A stretch of DNA of 64,000 nt from JAKPQE01 sp041397845 (GTDB taxonomy: Bacteria; Pseudomonadota; Alphaproteobacteria; Rhizobiales; JAKPQE01): the NCBI GenBank assembly GCA_041397845.1, contig JAWKVW010000016.1, forward strand, positions 1 to 64,000, given 5' to 3'. Numbering within the stretch: position 1 is the first letter of the stretch; every line of letters begins with the position of its first letter. The notes under the pieces are model-generated. The model was not told the DNA's origin and did not search any database. It worked only from the letters and a program-made list of their open reading frames with translations. Positions 21,266 through 30,452 of this stretch are shown here, in pieces. The position numbers and the translations under genes were made by a program.

Positions 21266-22771
21266 TCAGCCGCCGGTCCGGCCGGCCGCGCCGTAGCGCC
21301 CGGCGACCTTGGCATAGAGATCGCGCACAAGTTCCTCGTGGTCCTCGAGCTCGGGACCGGTCTCGTCCCACGGCGCCTCGGCGCCGGTGGCCACGCCATC
21401 CCCGCTCGTCGCGCCATCCCCGCTCACCGCGCCGGCCTGGGCCCGCCGCATCAGCGCCGCCGTCGCCGCCAGCGTCATGTCGAAGGAATGCGAAACCTCG
21501 GCAAAGCCCTTGGCGATGCCGCCCTCGATCGCCTCGCCGATCGCCTTCAGCTCGCTCGCCGCGACGCTGCCCTCGGGCATGCTGGCGAGCGCGGCGCGAA
21601 TGTCCTGCTGATGTGCGGCAAGCTGGCGCAGCGCCTCGGCCTCGGCCAGCGACGCCTTCTGCATCGCCTCCGCAAGACCTGCGAAACCCTTGGCGATGCC
21701 GCCCTCGAAGCTCGCGCCAATCTTGTCGATCCGCGCTCCGACATCGACCTCGGCGATCGAGCCGAGCCGCTTCTTCATGTCGTCCTGCTGCTCGACGAGC
21801 CGGTTGAGGCTCTCCGTCGCCTGACGGAAGAACGCGCCCTGCTCGGCCTGCAGGTCCGACATCCGCTTCAGGAACGATGCCGCCTCGGCAAAGCTCTCCT
21901 CGGCCCGGCTCATCGACTGGCTGACGCCGGCCGCCAGCGCCTCGAGCGCGACATTGCCCGCGCCCGCCTGCTGGCCGCCATGGTCGTCGTCCTCGTCCTT
22001 CTCGATCTGCGCGACGCCAGCCAGCCAGGCCTCGAAATAGCTCTTCAGGACGCCGGTCGCCTGATTGCCGAACCGGCTCATCAGGCCGAGCGTCAGTGAT
22101 GTGAACAGACCGAACAGCGACGACGAGAAGCCGGTGGCCATGCCGACCAGCGGCGCCTGCAGGTCGGTGATGAGCTTGGCGAACGCCGCCGACGGATCGC
22201 CGCCGCCGCCGCCGGCCAGGCTGCCGATGATGCCGCCGACCGACGACACCATGTCCATGAGACCGATGAACGTGCCGATAAGGCCGAGAAACACGAGAAT
22301 GCCGGTGACATAGGCAAGCAGCGAGCGCTCGTCGGCAAGCCGCGTGTCGATGCCGCGCACGAGGTTCTGCATCGTCTCGACCGACACCCGCAGGTGCTTG
22401 GTGCGCAGCAGTTCCTCAAGGGTGATTTCGAAGATGTGGCCGAAAATCTTCGGACGCTCGAACACGATGCCCGGCTCGAGGCAGCGATAATGCCGCCAGA
22501 ACGGGTCGGAGCCGCCGCGCGTCTTCTCCGTGCGCAGGTCCTCGTAGACCTCCTGCAGCGAGGCGAACGCATGCTCTTCGTTCTTCAGGCCGAGCACCAT
22601 GCGGAACACCAGCACGACGCCGAACAGGTACGTGCCGATGATGGTGCCGTTCAGGTAGAGGTTCGAATTGATGCCGGTCCAGACGAAATTGTGCTTCCAC
22701 GCCACAAGGCCAAGCACGAGGCCCAGGACGACGAGCATCTTGAAAAGCTGCGTCTGGATGTTCTTGCGCAT
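21266..22771 (-). CDS. MotA/TolQ/ExbB-type proton-channel protein
   Basis: About 501 residues, an inner-membrane protein of the proton-driven MotA/TolQ/ExbB superfamily. Membrane segments are predicted at about 10-24, 42-61, 151-171 (LAYVTGILVFLGLIGTFIGL) and 206-231. A Gly-rich loop lies at 180-191, and a long, helical, Ala/Glu-rich cytoplasmic tail follows to the C-terminus. I prefer the ATG at 22771, which has GGAG six bases upstream, over a GTG at 22810. The MotB-like partner is directly upstream. Salmonella SiiB, a MotA-like protein in the SPI-4 giant-adhesin system, is the closest functional analogy; flagellar MotA is unlikely given the tail and the context. Confidence 0.75.
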   Translation of the reverse strand: MRKNIQTQLFKMLVVLGLVLGLVAWKHNFVWTGINSNLYLNGTIIGTYLFGVVLVFRMVLGLKNEEHAFASLQEVYEDLRTEKTRGGSDPFWRHYRCLEPGIVFERPKIFGHIFEITLEELLRTKHLRVSVETMQNLVRGIDTRLADERSLLAYVTGILVFLGLIGTFIGLMDMVSSVGGIIGSLAGGGGGDPSAAFAKLITDLQAPLVGMATGFSSSLFGLFTSLTLGLMSRFGNQATGVLKSYFEAWLAGVAQIEKDEDDDHGGQQAGAGNVALEALAAGVSQSMSRAEESFAEAASFLKRMSDLQAEQGAFFRQATESLNRLVEQQDDMKKRLGSIAEVDVGARIDKIGASFEGGIAKGFAGLAEAMQKASLAEAEALRQLAAHQQDIRAALASMPEGSVAASELKAIGEAIEGGIAKGFAEVSHSFDMTLAATAALMRRAQAGAVSGDGATSGDGVATGAEAPWDETGPELEDHEELVRDLYAKVAGRYGAAGRTGG

Positions 22772-22901
22772 TGCGGCTCCAGGCTTGCGCCACGGACATT
22801 CGGTCGGCACGGGCTCCGAGGGATTTCGGAACGGTCAAACCGAACAATTTGACCAAACTGCTCAATATTCCGTTAAGTCTGGCGTTCGACCGTTCTCCGG
22901 C

Positions 22902-23600
22902 TCATGATTTGACGAAGATATTGACCTTGTTGGCCGTTTCTTCCGTCGTCACGTCCTCGATGTGGACCTTGATGCGCTCCGGCGCGATGCCGCTGGCAAG
23001 AAGTTCCTTGCGCGCCAGCATCGCCCGGTAATAGGCGGTGCGGCGCTGCTCGCTGATGCCGCCGGCCGCGACATTGGCATAGGCCCGCACCTCGAGCTCG
23101 CCGCCGGCCTGGATTTCCGCCGAGGTCTTGGAGAAGTCGCTGATCGCGTTCGCTGTTTCCTCGTCGATCTTGATGCCGCGGCCCTGGAAATTTAGCGTCA
23201 GCAACGACCGCGAAACGACCGCGGCAACCGGCTTTTCCTCGTCCGGCGCCACTTCCTTGGCCTCGATCGTGGTCTCCTCGACCTTCTCGCTGGCCGCACT
23301 GGTGTCGCTGCGCGGTTTTTCGGTCGCGTCCTGCTGCTGCGCCGCCTGCTGCTTGGCCTTCTCGATCGAGGCGACGAGCTTGTCGATCACTTCCTGGACC
23401 GGCGTGTTCGGCGTCACCTTGATGTTCTTGTCGACCTTCTCGACGATCGTCTCGAGCAGCACCTTCGAGACGTTCTGCGACAGCATGAACACCGCGACGC
23501 CAAGCACCATCATGACGAAGGTGAGCACCATCGTCATCGTCGTCAGCGCGTCGACGTAACCCGGCCAGTAGTTTTCTTCCTCTTCGCCGCTGTCGGCCAT
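22902..23600 (-). CDS. MotB/ExbD/SiiA-like membrane protein with OmpA-like C-terminus
   Basis: 232 residues. A short acidic N-terminus leads into one membrane segment (about 15-40) that begins YVDALTTM. Asp17 sits where MotB and ExbD carry their proton-accepting aspartate. A helical, Lys/Gln/Glu-rich linker spans about 60-125. A divergent OmpA/MotB-like peptidoglycan-binding domain follows (about 130-232), with QRRTAYYRAMLARKELLASGI resembling the OmpA helix. The start is ATG with AGGA upstream. It is paired with the MotA-like gene 130 bp downstream. Together they probably form a proton channel anchored to peptidoglycan that energises or gates the adhesin exporter, by analogy to SiiAB. Confidence 0.75.
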   Translation of the reverse strand: MADSGEEEENYWPGYVDALTTMTMVLTFVMMVLGVAVFMLSQNVSKVLLETIVEKVDKNIKVTPNTPVQEVIDKLVASIEKAKQQAAQQQDATEKPRSDTSAASEKVEETTIEAKEVAPDEEKPVAAVVSRSLLTLNFQGRGIKIDEETANAISDFSKTSAEIQAGGELEVRAYANVAAGGISEQRRTAYYRAMLARKELLASGIAPERIKVHIEDVTTEETANKVNIFVKS

Positions 23601-23719
23601 TTTCCGGTTCCTGGGAAACGCAGCGCCTGCGCGCGGTTGGATCGGCGACAGGATAGGCCGCCGCCCCTTGGCGAATGGTTAATGCAACCTTCTCGGGATT
23701 TTTGCCAAGGTCCGCGCTT

Positions 23720-25972
23720 TCAGGCGGCGGCGCCCCCGAGCCGCTTCAGGACTTCGGCCTTCGGACCATCGGCAAGCACGCGCCCGCCCTCGATCCAGAC
23801 GATCCGGTCGACGAGATCGAGGATCGGCGCCCGGTGGGTCGCAACGATCACCGTCCGGCCCTCGGCAAACGCCTTCAGCTCGCGCACGATCCGGGCTTCC
23901 AGCGAATTGTCCATCGAGGCCGTCGGCTCGTCGAGGACGACGATGCGCGGCTCGGCAAGGAGCGTGCGCGCCAGCGCCACCGCCTGCCGCTCGCCGCCGG
24001 ACAGCCGCTCGCCGCGCGGCCCGACCCGCAGTGCATAGCCGCGCGGATGCTTGGCCGCGATCTCGCGCACCCCCGATATCGCCACTGCCCGCTCGAACGC
24101 CGCTTCGTCGACCGCGTCGAGGCCCCTCGTGATGTTGGCCCGCAGCGTGTCGTCGAACAGCACCGGGTCCTGCCGCAGATAGCCGATCTGGCGGCGCAGC
24201 ACCCGCGGACTGAACTGCCGGATGTCGTTGCCGTCGATGAGCAGCGTTCCCTCGCTCGCCTCGTGGAACCGCAGGATGAGCCGCAAAAGCGTGCTCTTGC
24301 CGCTGCCGATCCGGCCGATCAGTGCCACCTTTTCGCCCGGCCGGATGACAAGGTTGATGCCGGTCAGCGTCGCCTTCGGCTCGCCCGGATAGGCGAACGT
24401 GACGTTGATCGCCTCGACGCCGCCGGCAAGGTCGCGCGCCGTCGGCCGGTGCGCGTCGCCGCCGACCTCGGTCCTGGCTCGCCGCAGCTCGGCGATGCCG
24501 TCCGCGCCGCGCATCAGGTGGCCGAGCCGGAACAGGAGATTGACGAACTGGCCCATCGGCGAGACCGCCCGCCCGACGATCAGCGTCGAGGCGGCAAGGG
24601 CGCCGACCGTCATTTCCCCGGCGCCGATCCGGTAGACGCCGATCATCATAACAAGCACGATGACGACCTGGGTGACGACCAGCGCCGCCTGCCCCGAAAA
24701 CGCGGTCCAGAGCCGGCCGCGATGACCCGAATAGCTCGCCTCGTCGGAAAGCCGCTCCCACTGGCGCAACAGCCGGTCTTCCGAGGTCGTCGCCTTGACG
24801 GCCTCGAGCGCCGCCACCGTTTCCATCACCTGATTGGCCTGCTGGCGCGTCAGCCGGGCCGCCTCGGGCGTCGTCGCCGCCGTCTTGACGTGGCCGGCAT
24901 AGTGCACCCCGGCAAGCATGATGACGCCGGCGAGCGGCGCCAGCACCACCGGTCCGCCGATCGAATAGAGCAGCAGCATCAGGAAGAAGAAGAACGGCAC
25001 GTCCGCCGCGACGCCGACGAAGAGCTGCGGCACGATCTGGCAGATGCCCTCGAACTCGCGGAATGTCGCCGCAACGCCGCCGGCCGTGCGCGGCGCCTCG
25101 CCCATCCGCATCTGCAAAAGCCGCCGGTAGAGCTGGCCCTGCAGCGACAGCGCCGTCGACAGGCCGATCGCGTCGGAAAGCTTCAGCCGCACCCAGCGAA
25201 TGGCGAAATCGAGACCAAGGGCGATGAACACGCCGAGCGACAGCGCCCACAGCGTCTCCATCGCCAGATGCGGGATCACCCGGTCATAGACCGACATCGT
25301 GAACAGCGGCAGCGCCACCATCAGGAGATTGCTGAGATAGGCAGACAGGAGAAGCTGGCTCATCAGCCGGCGCTGCGTCTGCATCGCCTTCTGGAAAACC
25401 TCGCGCACGAGGTCCATGCCGGCTTCCGCCGCGCCGCCCGCCGGTTCCGCTGCCGGTGCCGCCGGCGCGCCGAGGCCGCTCGTCGACATGCCGGCAACCG
25501 GTGCCGGCGGCCGGATGAAGAACACCGTCCCGGCATAGACCGCCTCGATATCCCCGATGCCGACCGTATAGCGCCGTCCCTCGACGTCGCAAATGAAGGA
25601 ATCCGGGCCCGCCCGCCCGACGAGAAGCTGGCTGGTGCCGTTCTCCAGCAGCACGACGCAAGGAAAATCCGTGGCCACCAGCGATGAAAGGCTGCGCTGC
25701 TCGTAGGAGACCGAGACATCGCGTTCGTCGGCTGCCGCCATCAGCGCTTCCGGCGTCGGCACATCCCCCGCCGCCGGCCGCGGCTCGTTCGATGCCGGCC
25801 GGCCATGCCATTCGTCCGCGACGCGGCCGATATCGCTGACGAGGTGCCCGCCCGGCGGCCGCCGCTCGATCCGGCCGAGCGCATCGCCGATGGCAAGGCC
25901 CGGTCCGTCGCCGCCGGCGCCCTGACCGGAACGCTTGCCCCCGAGGGCGTCCTTCAGCCGTCCAAACGACAT
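23720..25972 (-). CDS. Type I secretion ABC transporter (LssB/LapB-like permease-ATPase)
   Basis: About 750 residues. A low-complexity N-terminus is followed by a C39-like domain (about 90-170) that appears degenerate, then the membrane domain (about 225-500), then the ATPase. Walker A (GRIGSGKST, near 550), signature (LSGGERQ, near 655), Walker B (IVVLDEP) and the H-loop (ATHR) are all intact. I chose the ATG at 25972 (GGGA upstream), because an upstream extension would run into the divergent adaptor gene. It is the inner-membrane motor for export of the giant RTX protein. The degenerate C39-like domain is typical of exporters that recognise unfolded RTX substrates without cleaving them. Confidence 0.88.
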   Translation of the reverse strand: MSFGRLKDALGGKRSGQGAGGDGPGLAIGDALGRIERRPPGGHLVSDIGRVADEWHGRPASNEPRPAAGDVPTPEALMAAADERDVSVSYEQRSLSSLVATDFPCVVLLENGTSQLLVGRAGPDSFICDVEGRRYTVGIGDIEAVYAGTVFFIRPPAPVAGMSTSGLGAPAAPAAEPAGGAAEAGMDLVREVFQKAMQTQRRLMSQLLLSAYLSNLLMVALPLFTMSVYDRVIPHLAMETLWALSLGVFIALGLDFAIRWVRLKLSDAIGLSTALSLQGQLYRRLLQMRMGEAPRTAGGVAATFREFEGICQIVPQLFVGVAADVPFFFFLMLLLYSIGGPVVLAPLAGVIMLAGVHYAGHVKTAATTPEAARLTRQQANQVMETVAALEAVKATTSEDRLLRQWERLSDEASYSGHRGRLWTAFSGQAALVVTQVVIVLVMMIGVYRIGAGEMTVGALAASTLIVGRAVSPMGQFVNLLFRLGHLMRGADGIAELRRARTEVGGDAHRPTARDLAGGVEAINVTFAYPGEPKATLTGINLVIRPGEKVALIGRIGSGKSTLLRLILRFHEASEGTLLIDGNDIRQFSPRVLRRQIGYLRQDPVLFDDTLRANITRGLDAVDEAAFERAVAISGVREIAAKHPRGYALRVGPRGERLSGGERQAVALARTLLAEPRIVVLDEPTASMDNSLEARIVRELKAFAEGRTVIVATHRAPILDLVDRIVWIEGGRVLADGPKAEVLKRLGGAAA

Positions 25973-26094
25973 CGCGATCCCGTCCGCGCCGATGCGAAAA
26001 AAGCAGCCGTGCCGGAACCGTTCCGGCGACGGAATTCCGCCCGTCCTGAATGGGCCTTTTATGCTTAACAGTTCGTAAACTCCTTCCCGGTCAA

Positions 26095-27465
26095 ATGCCT
26101 TCGAGCAATTGCCGTAACCGGGAAAGCGCACGCGTGTCCGCCGCAAACCACCAGAACCGCCAGGAAGGCACCGCCCGGCCCGAGCCGCTGCCCTTCCCCC
26201 GCCGCTGCGACGGCATCGCCCGCGAGGCGCACGGCACGTTCCTCTATTCAGTCACGGCCGGCGTCCTTGCCTTCCTGCTCTGGGGCAGCATCACTGAAAT
26301 CGACCAGGTGACCCGTGGGTCCGGCCGCGTCGTGCCGCAGACCCAGAACCAGCTCGTCCAGCATCTCGAGGGTGGCATCGTCACCGAAATCGTCGTGCGT
26401 GAAGGCGATTTCGTCGAGAAGGGCGCAACGATGATGCGCATCGACAACCTGTTCTCGCGCGCCGAGCTTGCCAAGACCCGCCTCGACATCAAGGCCAAGC
26501 GCATCCGCCTTGCCCGCCTCGACGCCGAGATCAAGGGATTGCCGGCAATCGAGCTGACGCCGGAACTCGCCGTCGACATTCCCGACATTCTCGAGCGCGA
26601 GACCGCCCTGTTCGGGCGCCGCCAGGACAGCCTGAAGGAGCAGCAGGCGATCCTCGACGATCAGGTCCGCCAGAAGGAACTCGAGCTTTCCGAGCTGAAG
26701 TCACGCTGGACCAACACCGCCCGCGAGCGCGAACTCGTCGCCGAGCGCGTCGCCAGCCTGCGCCGCCTTGCCAAGAAGGGCGCGGTCTCCACCAACGAGC
26801 TGCTGGAGAACGAGCGCGCCCTGCAGCAGGTCGAGACCAAGATCTCCGACCTCCTGCACGACATTCCGCGCACCGAGGCGGCCTTGTCGGAAGTCCAGCG
26901 CCGCCGCAATGAATCGACGCTGCAGTTCCGCTCCGACGCCGAGCAGGAGCGCACCGAGACCGCCCTCGAGATCGCCAAGCTCGAGGCCACCTCGGCCGCC
27001 ATGCAGGACCGCAGCCAGCGCTCCGAGGTCGTCGCCCCGATCAGCGGCATCGTCAACAAGGTGTTCGTCACGACCATCGGCGGCGTCGTCAAGTCGGGCG
27101 AGCCGCTCGTCCAGATCGTCCCGGCCGATTCCTCGATTTCAGTCGAGGCGCGCCTGTCGCCGGCCGACCGCGCCGAGGTCTGGCCGGGCCTGCCGGCGAT
27201 GATCAAGATCAGCGCCTACGAATATTCGATCTACGGCGCGCTTGAGGGCCGGATTACCGATATCTCCCCGGACGCACTGCAGGACGAGCGCGGCGAGCCT
27301 TATTTCCGCGTCCGCCTCGAGGCCGGCGCCATGGATTTCGGCCCGCAGAATCCGGTCGTTCCCGGCATGCTCGCCGATGTCGACATCATGACCGGGCGCC
27401 ACACGATCCTTGCCTATCTGCTGAAACCGATCCGGAATCTGCGCGACAATGCGCTGCGACAGTAG
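26095..27465 (+). CDS. HlyD-family type I secretion periplasmic adaptor
   Basis: About 456 residues. One membrane anchor lies near residues 46-66, followed directly by the HlyD beta-barrel start (GSGRVVPQTQNQLVQHLEGG). Long coiled-coil helices (about 110-300) and a C-terminal lipoyl/beta-barrel part complete the fold. It bridges the ABC transporter and the TolC-like channel. It is divergent from the ABC gene and shares a control region of about 120 bp with it. The start is uncertain: ATG 26095 is chosen, but a GTG about 38 bp further in is possible. Confidence 0.87.
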   Translation: MPSSNCRNRESARVSAANHQNRQEGTARPEPLPFPRRCDGIAREAHGTFLYSVTAGVLAFLLWGSITEIDQVTRGSGRVVPQTQNQLVQHLEGGIVTEIVVREGDFVEKGATMMRIDNLFSRAELAKTRLDIKAKRIRLARLDAEIKGLPAIELTPELAVDIPDILERETALFGRRQDSLKEQQAILDDQVRQKELELSELKSRWTNTARERELVAERVASLRRLAKKGAVSTNELLENERALQQVETKISDLLHDIPRTEAALSEVQRRRNESTLQFRSDAEQERTETALEIAKLEATSAAMQDRSQRSEVVAPISGIVNKVFVTTIGGVVKSGEPLVQIVPADSSISVEARLSPADRAEVWPGLPAMIKISAYEYSIYGALEGRITDISPDALQDERGEPYFRVRLEAGAMDFGPQNPVVPGMLADVDIMTGRHTILAYLLKPIRNLRDNALRQ

Positions 27466-27656
27466 CAACAAAACATCACCTGCCGACGTTTCGTATCCGG
27501 CGCCGGGTAAGGATCTGTTCACCATAATCTGACTTGGATATACCGTCTCAAGGATTCGAGGTCCGGATTTCCGCTGATCTGGCCGTCATTCGGCTCTGCC
27601 GGCGACCGCGGACCGCAATTCGAACGAAACCCTGGAACTGGGGCAAGGGCTCGGAA

Positions 27657-28277
27657 ATGATCGATCGCAGAAACTTTTGTGCCGGCCTTGCCGGTGTTGC
27701 CGCCATCGCGCTCGCCGGCTGCGAAGGCGACCGCATGGGCAATCTCAACCTGAATGTCGCCAGCCTCGCGCCGGCCGACCCGAAGATCAAGAGCGCCAAG
27801 TCGATGGTCGATCCGGCCTTCCATCGCACGACGGTCTTCTTTGACGGTGCCGAGAAGCCGGGCACCATCCTGATCTCGACGAGCTCCCGCTACCTCTACT
27901 ACGTGCTGCCCGGCAAGCGCGCCATCCGCTACGGCATCGGCGTCGGCCGCGAGGGCTTCGCCTGGGCCGGCCGCGCCACTGTCGGCGGTAAGCAGGAATG
28001 GCCGAAATGGTTCCCGCCCAAGGAGATGGTCGCCCGCGATCCGCGCGCCGCGAAATATGCCGACGGCATGGAGGGCGGCCCGCAGAACCCGCTCGGCGCC
28101 CGCGCCCTCTACCTCTTCGACGGCAAGAAGGACACGCTCTACCGCATCCACGGCACCAATGAGCCGCGCTCGATCGGCAAGGCCGTTTCCTCGGGCTGCA
28201 TCCGCATGCTCAACGAGGACGTCGCCGATCTCTACGAGCGCGCCGACATCGGCACCGAGGTCATCGTCGACCTCTGA
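27657..28277 (+). CDS. L,D-transpeptidase lipoprotein (YkuD domain)
   Basis: 206 residues; makes 3-3 peptidoglycan cross-links or attaches proteins to peptidoglycan in the periplasm. The YkuD motif is complete: His165 in HGTN and Cys181 in SSGCIRM. The N-terminus has an RR pair (MIDRRNF) and a lipobox (LAGC, Cys22), so it may be a Tat- or Sec-exported lipoprotein. The ATG at 27657 is chosen because the lipoprotein signal starts there; an upstream in-frame extension has no signal character. The gene is convergent with the PfkB kinase gene, whose frame overlaps its last bases. Confidence 0.88.
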   Translation: MIDRRNFCAGLAGVAAIALAGCEGDRMGNLNLNVASLAPADPKIKSAKSMVDPAFHRTTVFFDGAEKPGTILISTSSRYLYYVLPGKRAIRYGIGVGREGFAWAGRATVGGKQEWPKWFPPKEMVARDPRAAKYADGMEGGPQNPLGARALYLFDGKKDTLYRIHGTNEPRSIGKAVSSGCIRMLNEDVADLYERADIGTEVIVDL

Positions 28278-29313
28278 GCCGGAATGGTCTTGACCGGAAT
28301 GCCTGCGGCGATCTCAGATCGAGCCGTCTTGGCTGTGCGAGCACCTTCAGCGAGACCTGCGGCCGCGCGCCCATGTGGCTGATGACTCGGCCGGCCGCCA
28401 GCGCCGCCAGCTCGGCGCAGGTGATGATCGGCAGGCCGCGCGCATGGCCGAACAGGAAGCCGGCGGCGAAGAGATCGCCCGCCCCGGTCGTATCGACCAC
28501 GTCCTCGACGGCCGCCGCCGGCACCTGATAGGTGCCTGGCCCGAGCGTGACGACAGAGCCCTCGACGCCGCGCGTCGTCACCGCCAGCGGCACATCGGCC
28601 CGGAGCTGCTCGACAGCGGTGGTGAAATCCCCGGTCTGGTAGAGCGCGTGGATCTCCGATTCATTGCCAAAGAGAATGTCGATCGCGCCCGAACGCATCA
28701 GTTCGAGGAAATCCGGCCGGTAGCGGTCGACGCAGAAGGCATCGGAAAGGCTGAACGCCACCTTGCCGCCCTTGGCATGGGCGATGTCCGCCGCCTTGCG
28801 GAATGCCGCCTTGGCCGGCTCCGGGTCCCAGAGATAGCCCTCGAGATAGACCACCGCCGCTTCGCCGACGAAGCTCTCGTGAATGTCTTCCGGATACAGC
28901 TCCTGGCAGGCGCCAAGGAAGGTGTTCATGGTGCGCTCGCCGTCCGGCGTCACGAGAATGAGACTGCGCGCCGTCGCCGTGCCGCCATCGAGCGGCAGCG
29001 TGTCGAATTCGACGCCGATCGCCCGGATGTCGTGGGCAAAGATCCGGCCGAGCGCATCGTCGGCCACCTTGCCGACGAATCCGCCGGCGGCGCCGAACGA
29101 GGCAAGGCCGGCGATTGTGTTGGCCGCCGAGCCGCCGGACATCTCGATCGAGGGGCCCATGCGGCCATAGAGCCGCTCGGCCTCCTCGCCGTCGATGAGC
29201 CGCATCGATCCCTTGGCAAGTCCCTCGGCGACGAGGAAGTCGTCCTCGGTGCGGGCGATCACGTCGACGATGGCGTTGCCGATTCCGACGACGTCGAATT
29301 TCCTAGCCGGCAT
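28261..29313 (-). CDS. PfkB-family carbohydrate/adenosine kinase
   Basis: About 350 residues of the ribokinase/PfkB family, closest in pattern to the adenosine-kinase-like proteins common in alphaproteobacteria. Seen are the N-terminal GIGNAIVDVI strand, the substrate motif GGSAANT, and the C-terminal catalytic DTTGAGD with the anion hole. The start at 29313 has a strong AGGAG. The end is odd: after GARPQVSLKVLAQ the frame runs Arg-rich into the neighbouring transpeptidase gene. Removing one base near 28333 would give a short ordinary tail ending at 28314, so a frameshift error near the 3' end is likely. The exact substrate cannot be told from sequence. Confidence 0.83.
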   Translation of the reverse strand: MPARKFDVVGIGNAIVDVIARTEDDFLVAEGLAKGSMRLIDGEEAERLYGRMGPSIEMSGGSAANTIAGLASFGAAGGFVGKVADDALGRIFAHDIRAIGVEFDTLPLDGGTATARSLILVTPDGERTMNTFLGACQELYPEDIHESFVGEAAVVYLEGYLWDPEPAKAAFRKAADIAHAKGGKVAFSLSDAFCVDRYRPDFLELMRSGAIDILFGNESEIHALYQTGDFTTAVEQLRADVPLAVTTRGVEGSVVTLGPGTYQVPAAAVEDVVDTTGAGDLFAAGFLFGHARGLPIITCAELAALAAGRVISHMGARPQVSLKVLAQPRRLDLRSPQAFRSRPFRLRGRR

Positions 29314-29530
29314 CTGCGTCTCTCCTGCGGGCCGCCCTGCGGCGAAAATCGATCCTGCACCGCGGCAAGCCGGCGGGCGCGCGGAGTATAGGGATCGCCG
29401 CCGCCCCGGCAACCCCGCCGGCTGTCGCAACGGCAAGGCTTGTGTGCCCTGCGGCGAAAACCTATCTGAGAGCGGGTTGCCGGCCCGATGTTGCCGGCCC
29501 GATGTCGAACGAACCGAGGCGTTCAGGACC

Positions 29531-30214
29531 ATGCTCGAAGCCGCCCTGCTGGCTATCAACGATATCTTTCCAGGCCCTTCCGCGCCGTCCTCTGGAAGAC
29601 GCTCGGCATCACCATTGCGCTGCTGATCGCCATCTGGTTTGGCATGGAAGGCGCCCTCGGCCTGTTCGTCGACGTGCCCTATCCCTGGCTCAACACGCTG
29701 ATTGCCGTCATTGCCGGCCTTGGCGTGCTCATCGGCCTCGTCTTTCTCGTTGCGCCGATCTCCTCGCTCGTCGCCGGCCTCTTCGTCGACGAGATCGCCG
29801 AGACAGTCGAGCGCACCCACTATCCGAACGACCCGGCCGGCACCGCCCTGCCCGTCGCCGACTCGCTCTTCCTTGCCGCCAAGTTCACCGGCGTCGTCAT
29901 CCTCGTGAACTCCGGCGCGCTCATCCTTCTGCTCGTTCCGGGCGTCAACTTCATCATCTTCTTCGTCGCCAACGCGCTACCTGCTCGGCCGCGAATATTT
30001 CGAGCTTGCCGCCATGCGCTTTCGCCCTGCCGAAGACGCCAAGCGCCTGGCGCCGTCGCCACGGCGGCACCGTCATGATCGCCGGCATGCTCGTTGCCGG
30101 CCTGCTGGCCATCCTGATCGCCAACCTGCTGACGCCGCCGTTTGCCACCGCCTTCATGGTCCATCGCACGCGCCTGCCGCAACTCCCGCACCGCGCGACG
30201 CCGACGCCGCCTGA
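29531..30214 (+). CDS. EI24/CysZ-like membrane protein, interrupted by several frameshifts
   Basis: An integral-membrane protein of the EI24/CysZ type. It is recovered only when several indels are corrected: a missing T near 29571 (MLEAALLAINDIF then SRPFRAVLWKTLG), an extra base near 29978 (restoring NGYLLGREYFELAAMRF) and another near 30050 (restoring RRRHGGTVMIAGM). NGYLLGREYFEL is a family hallmark. Hydrophobic helices are evident at ITIALLIAIW, LIAVIAGLGVLIGLVFL and ILLLVPGVNFIIFF. The original stop is unclear: one frame stops at 30214, another runs into tandem repeats to 30389. The gene is either mis-sequenced or a decaying pseudogene. It is divergent from the kinase gene. Confidence 0.65.
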
Positions 30215-30269
30215 CCGCGGCGGCGCTGCCCGCTTTCATTGGGGACAGGCAACCGTCGCCATCCCTTCT

Positions 30270-30340
30270 CCCGCATGCACGGGCGCAACCATCGCCATCC
30301 CCCCTCGCCCGCATGCACGGGCGCAACCATCGCCGTCCCC
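30270..30340. repeat. Two tandem copies of a unit of about 38 bp
   Basis: The unit CCCGCATGCACGGGCGCAAC plus CATCGCC(A/G)TCCCC occurs at 30270-30303 and 30308-30340, with a degenerate partial copy near 30251. Each copy contains the small inverted repeat GCCCG-CATGCA-CGGGC (first arm base missing in copy 1). Confidence 0.7.
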
Positions 30341-30373
30341 TCTCCCCGCCGGGGAGAGGGCCAGGGTGAGGGG
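30337..30373. repeat. REP-like intergenic element, short form
   Basis: CCCTCTCCCC-GCC-GGGGAGAGGG forms a hairpin followed by GGGTGAGGG. It shares the 5' hairpin and 3' GGGTGAGGG end with the elements at 31777 and 34181 but lacks their middle segment. Confidence 0.6.
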
Positions 30374-30452
30374 GAAAACAAGACGGTGAGGGGGAAACGC
30401 AGACACTTCACGAGGCCTCGCCCTGAACGGCCGAGGACCTGCGGCTACGGCC

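Noticed and set aside
23675..25687. Long plus-strand frame opposite the ABC transporter gene
   Set aside because: The minus strand carries all ABC ATPase motifs; the plus frame is Arg/His-rich with no recognisable domain.
25973..26146. Longer N-terminus of the ABC transporter starting at 26146
   Set aside because: It would overlap the start of the divergent HlyD-like gene, and the added residues have no family support; ATG 25972 with GGGA upstream fits.
29314..29820. Extension of the PfkB kinase upstream to 29820
   Set aside because: That segment is the antisense of the EI24-like gene; AGGAG and ATG at 29313 mark the true start.
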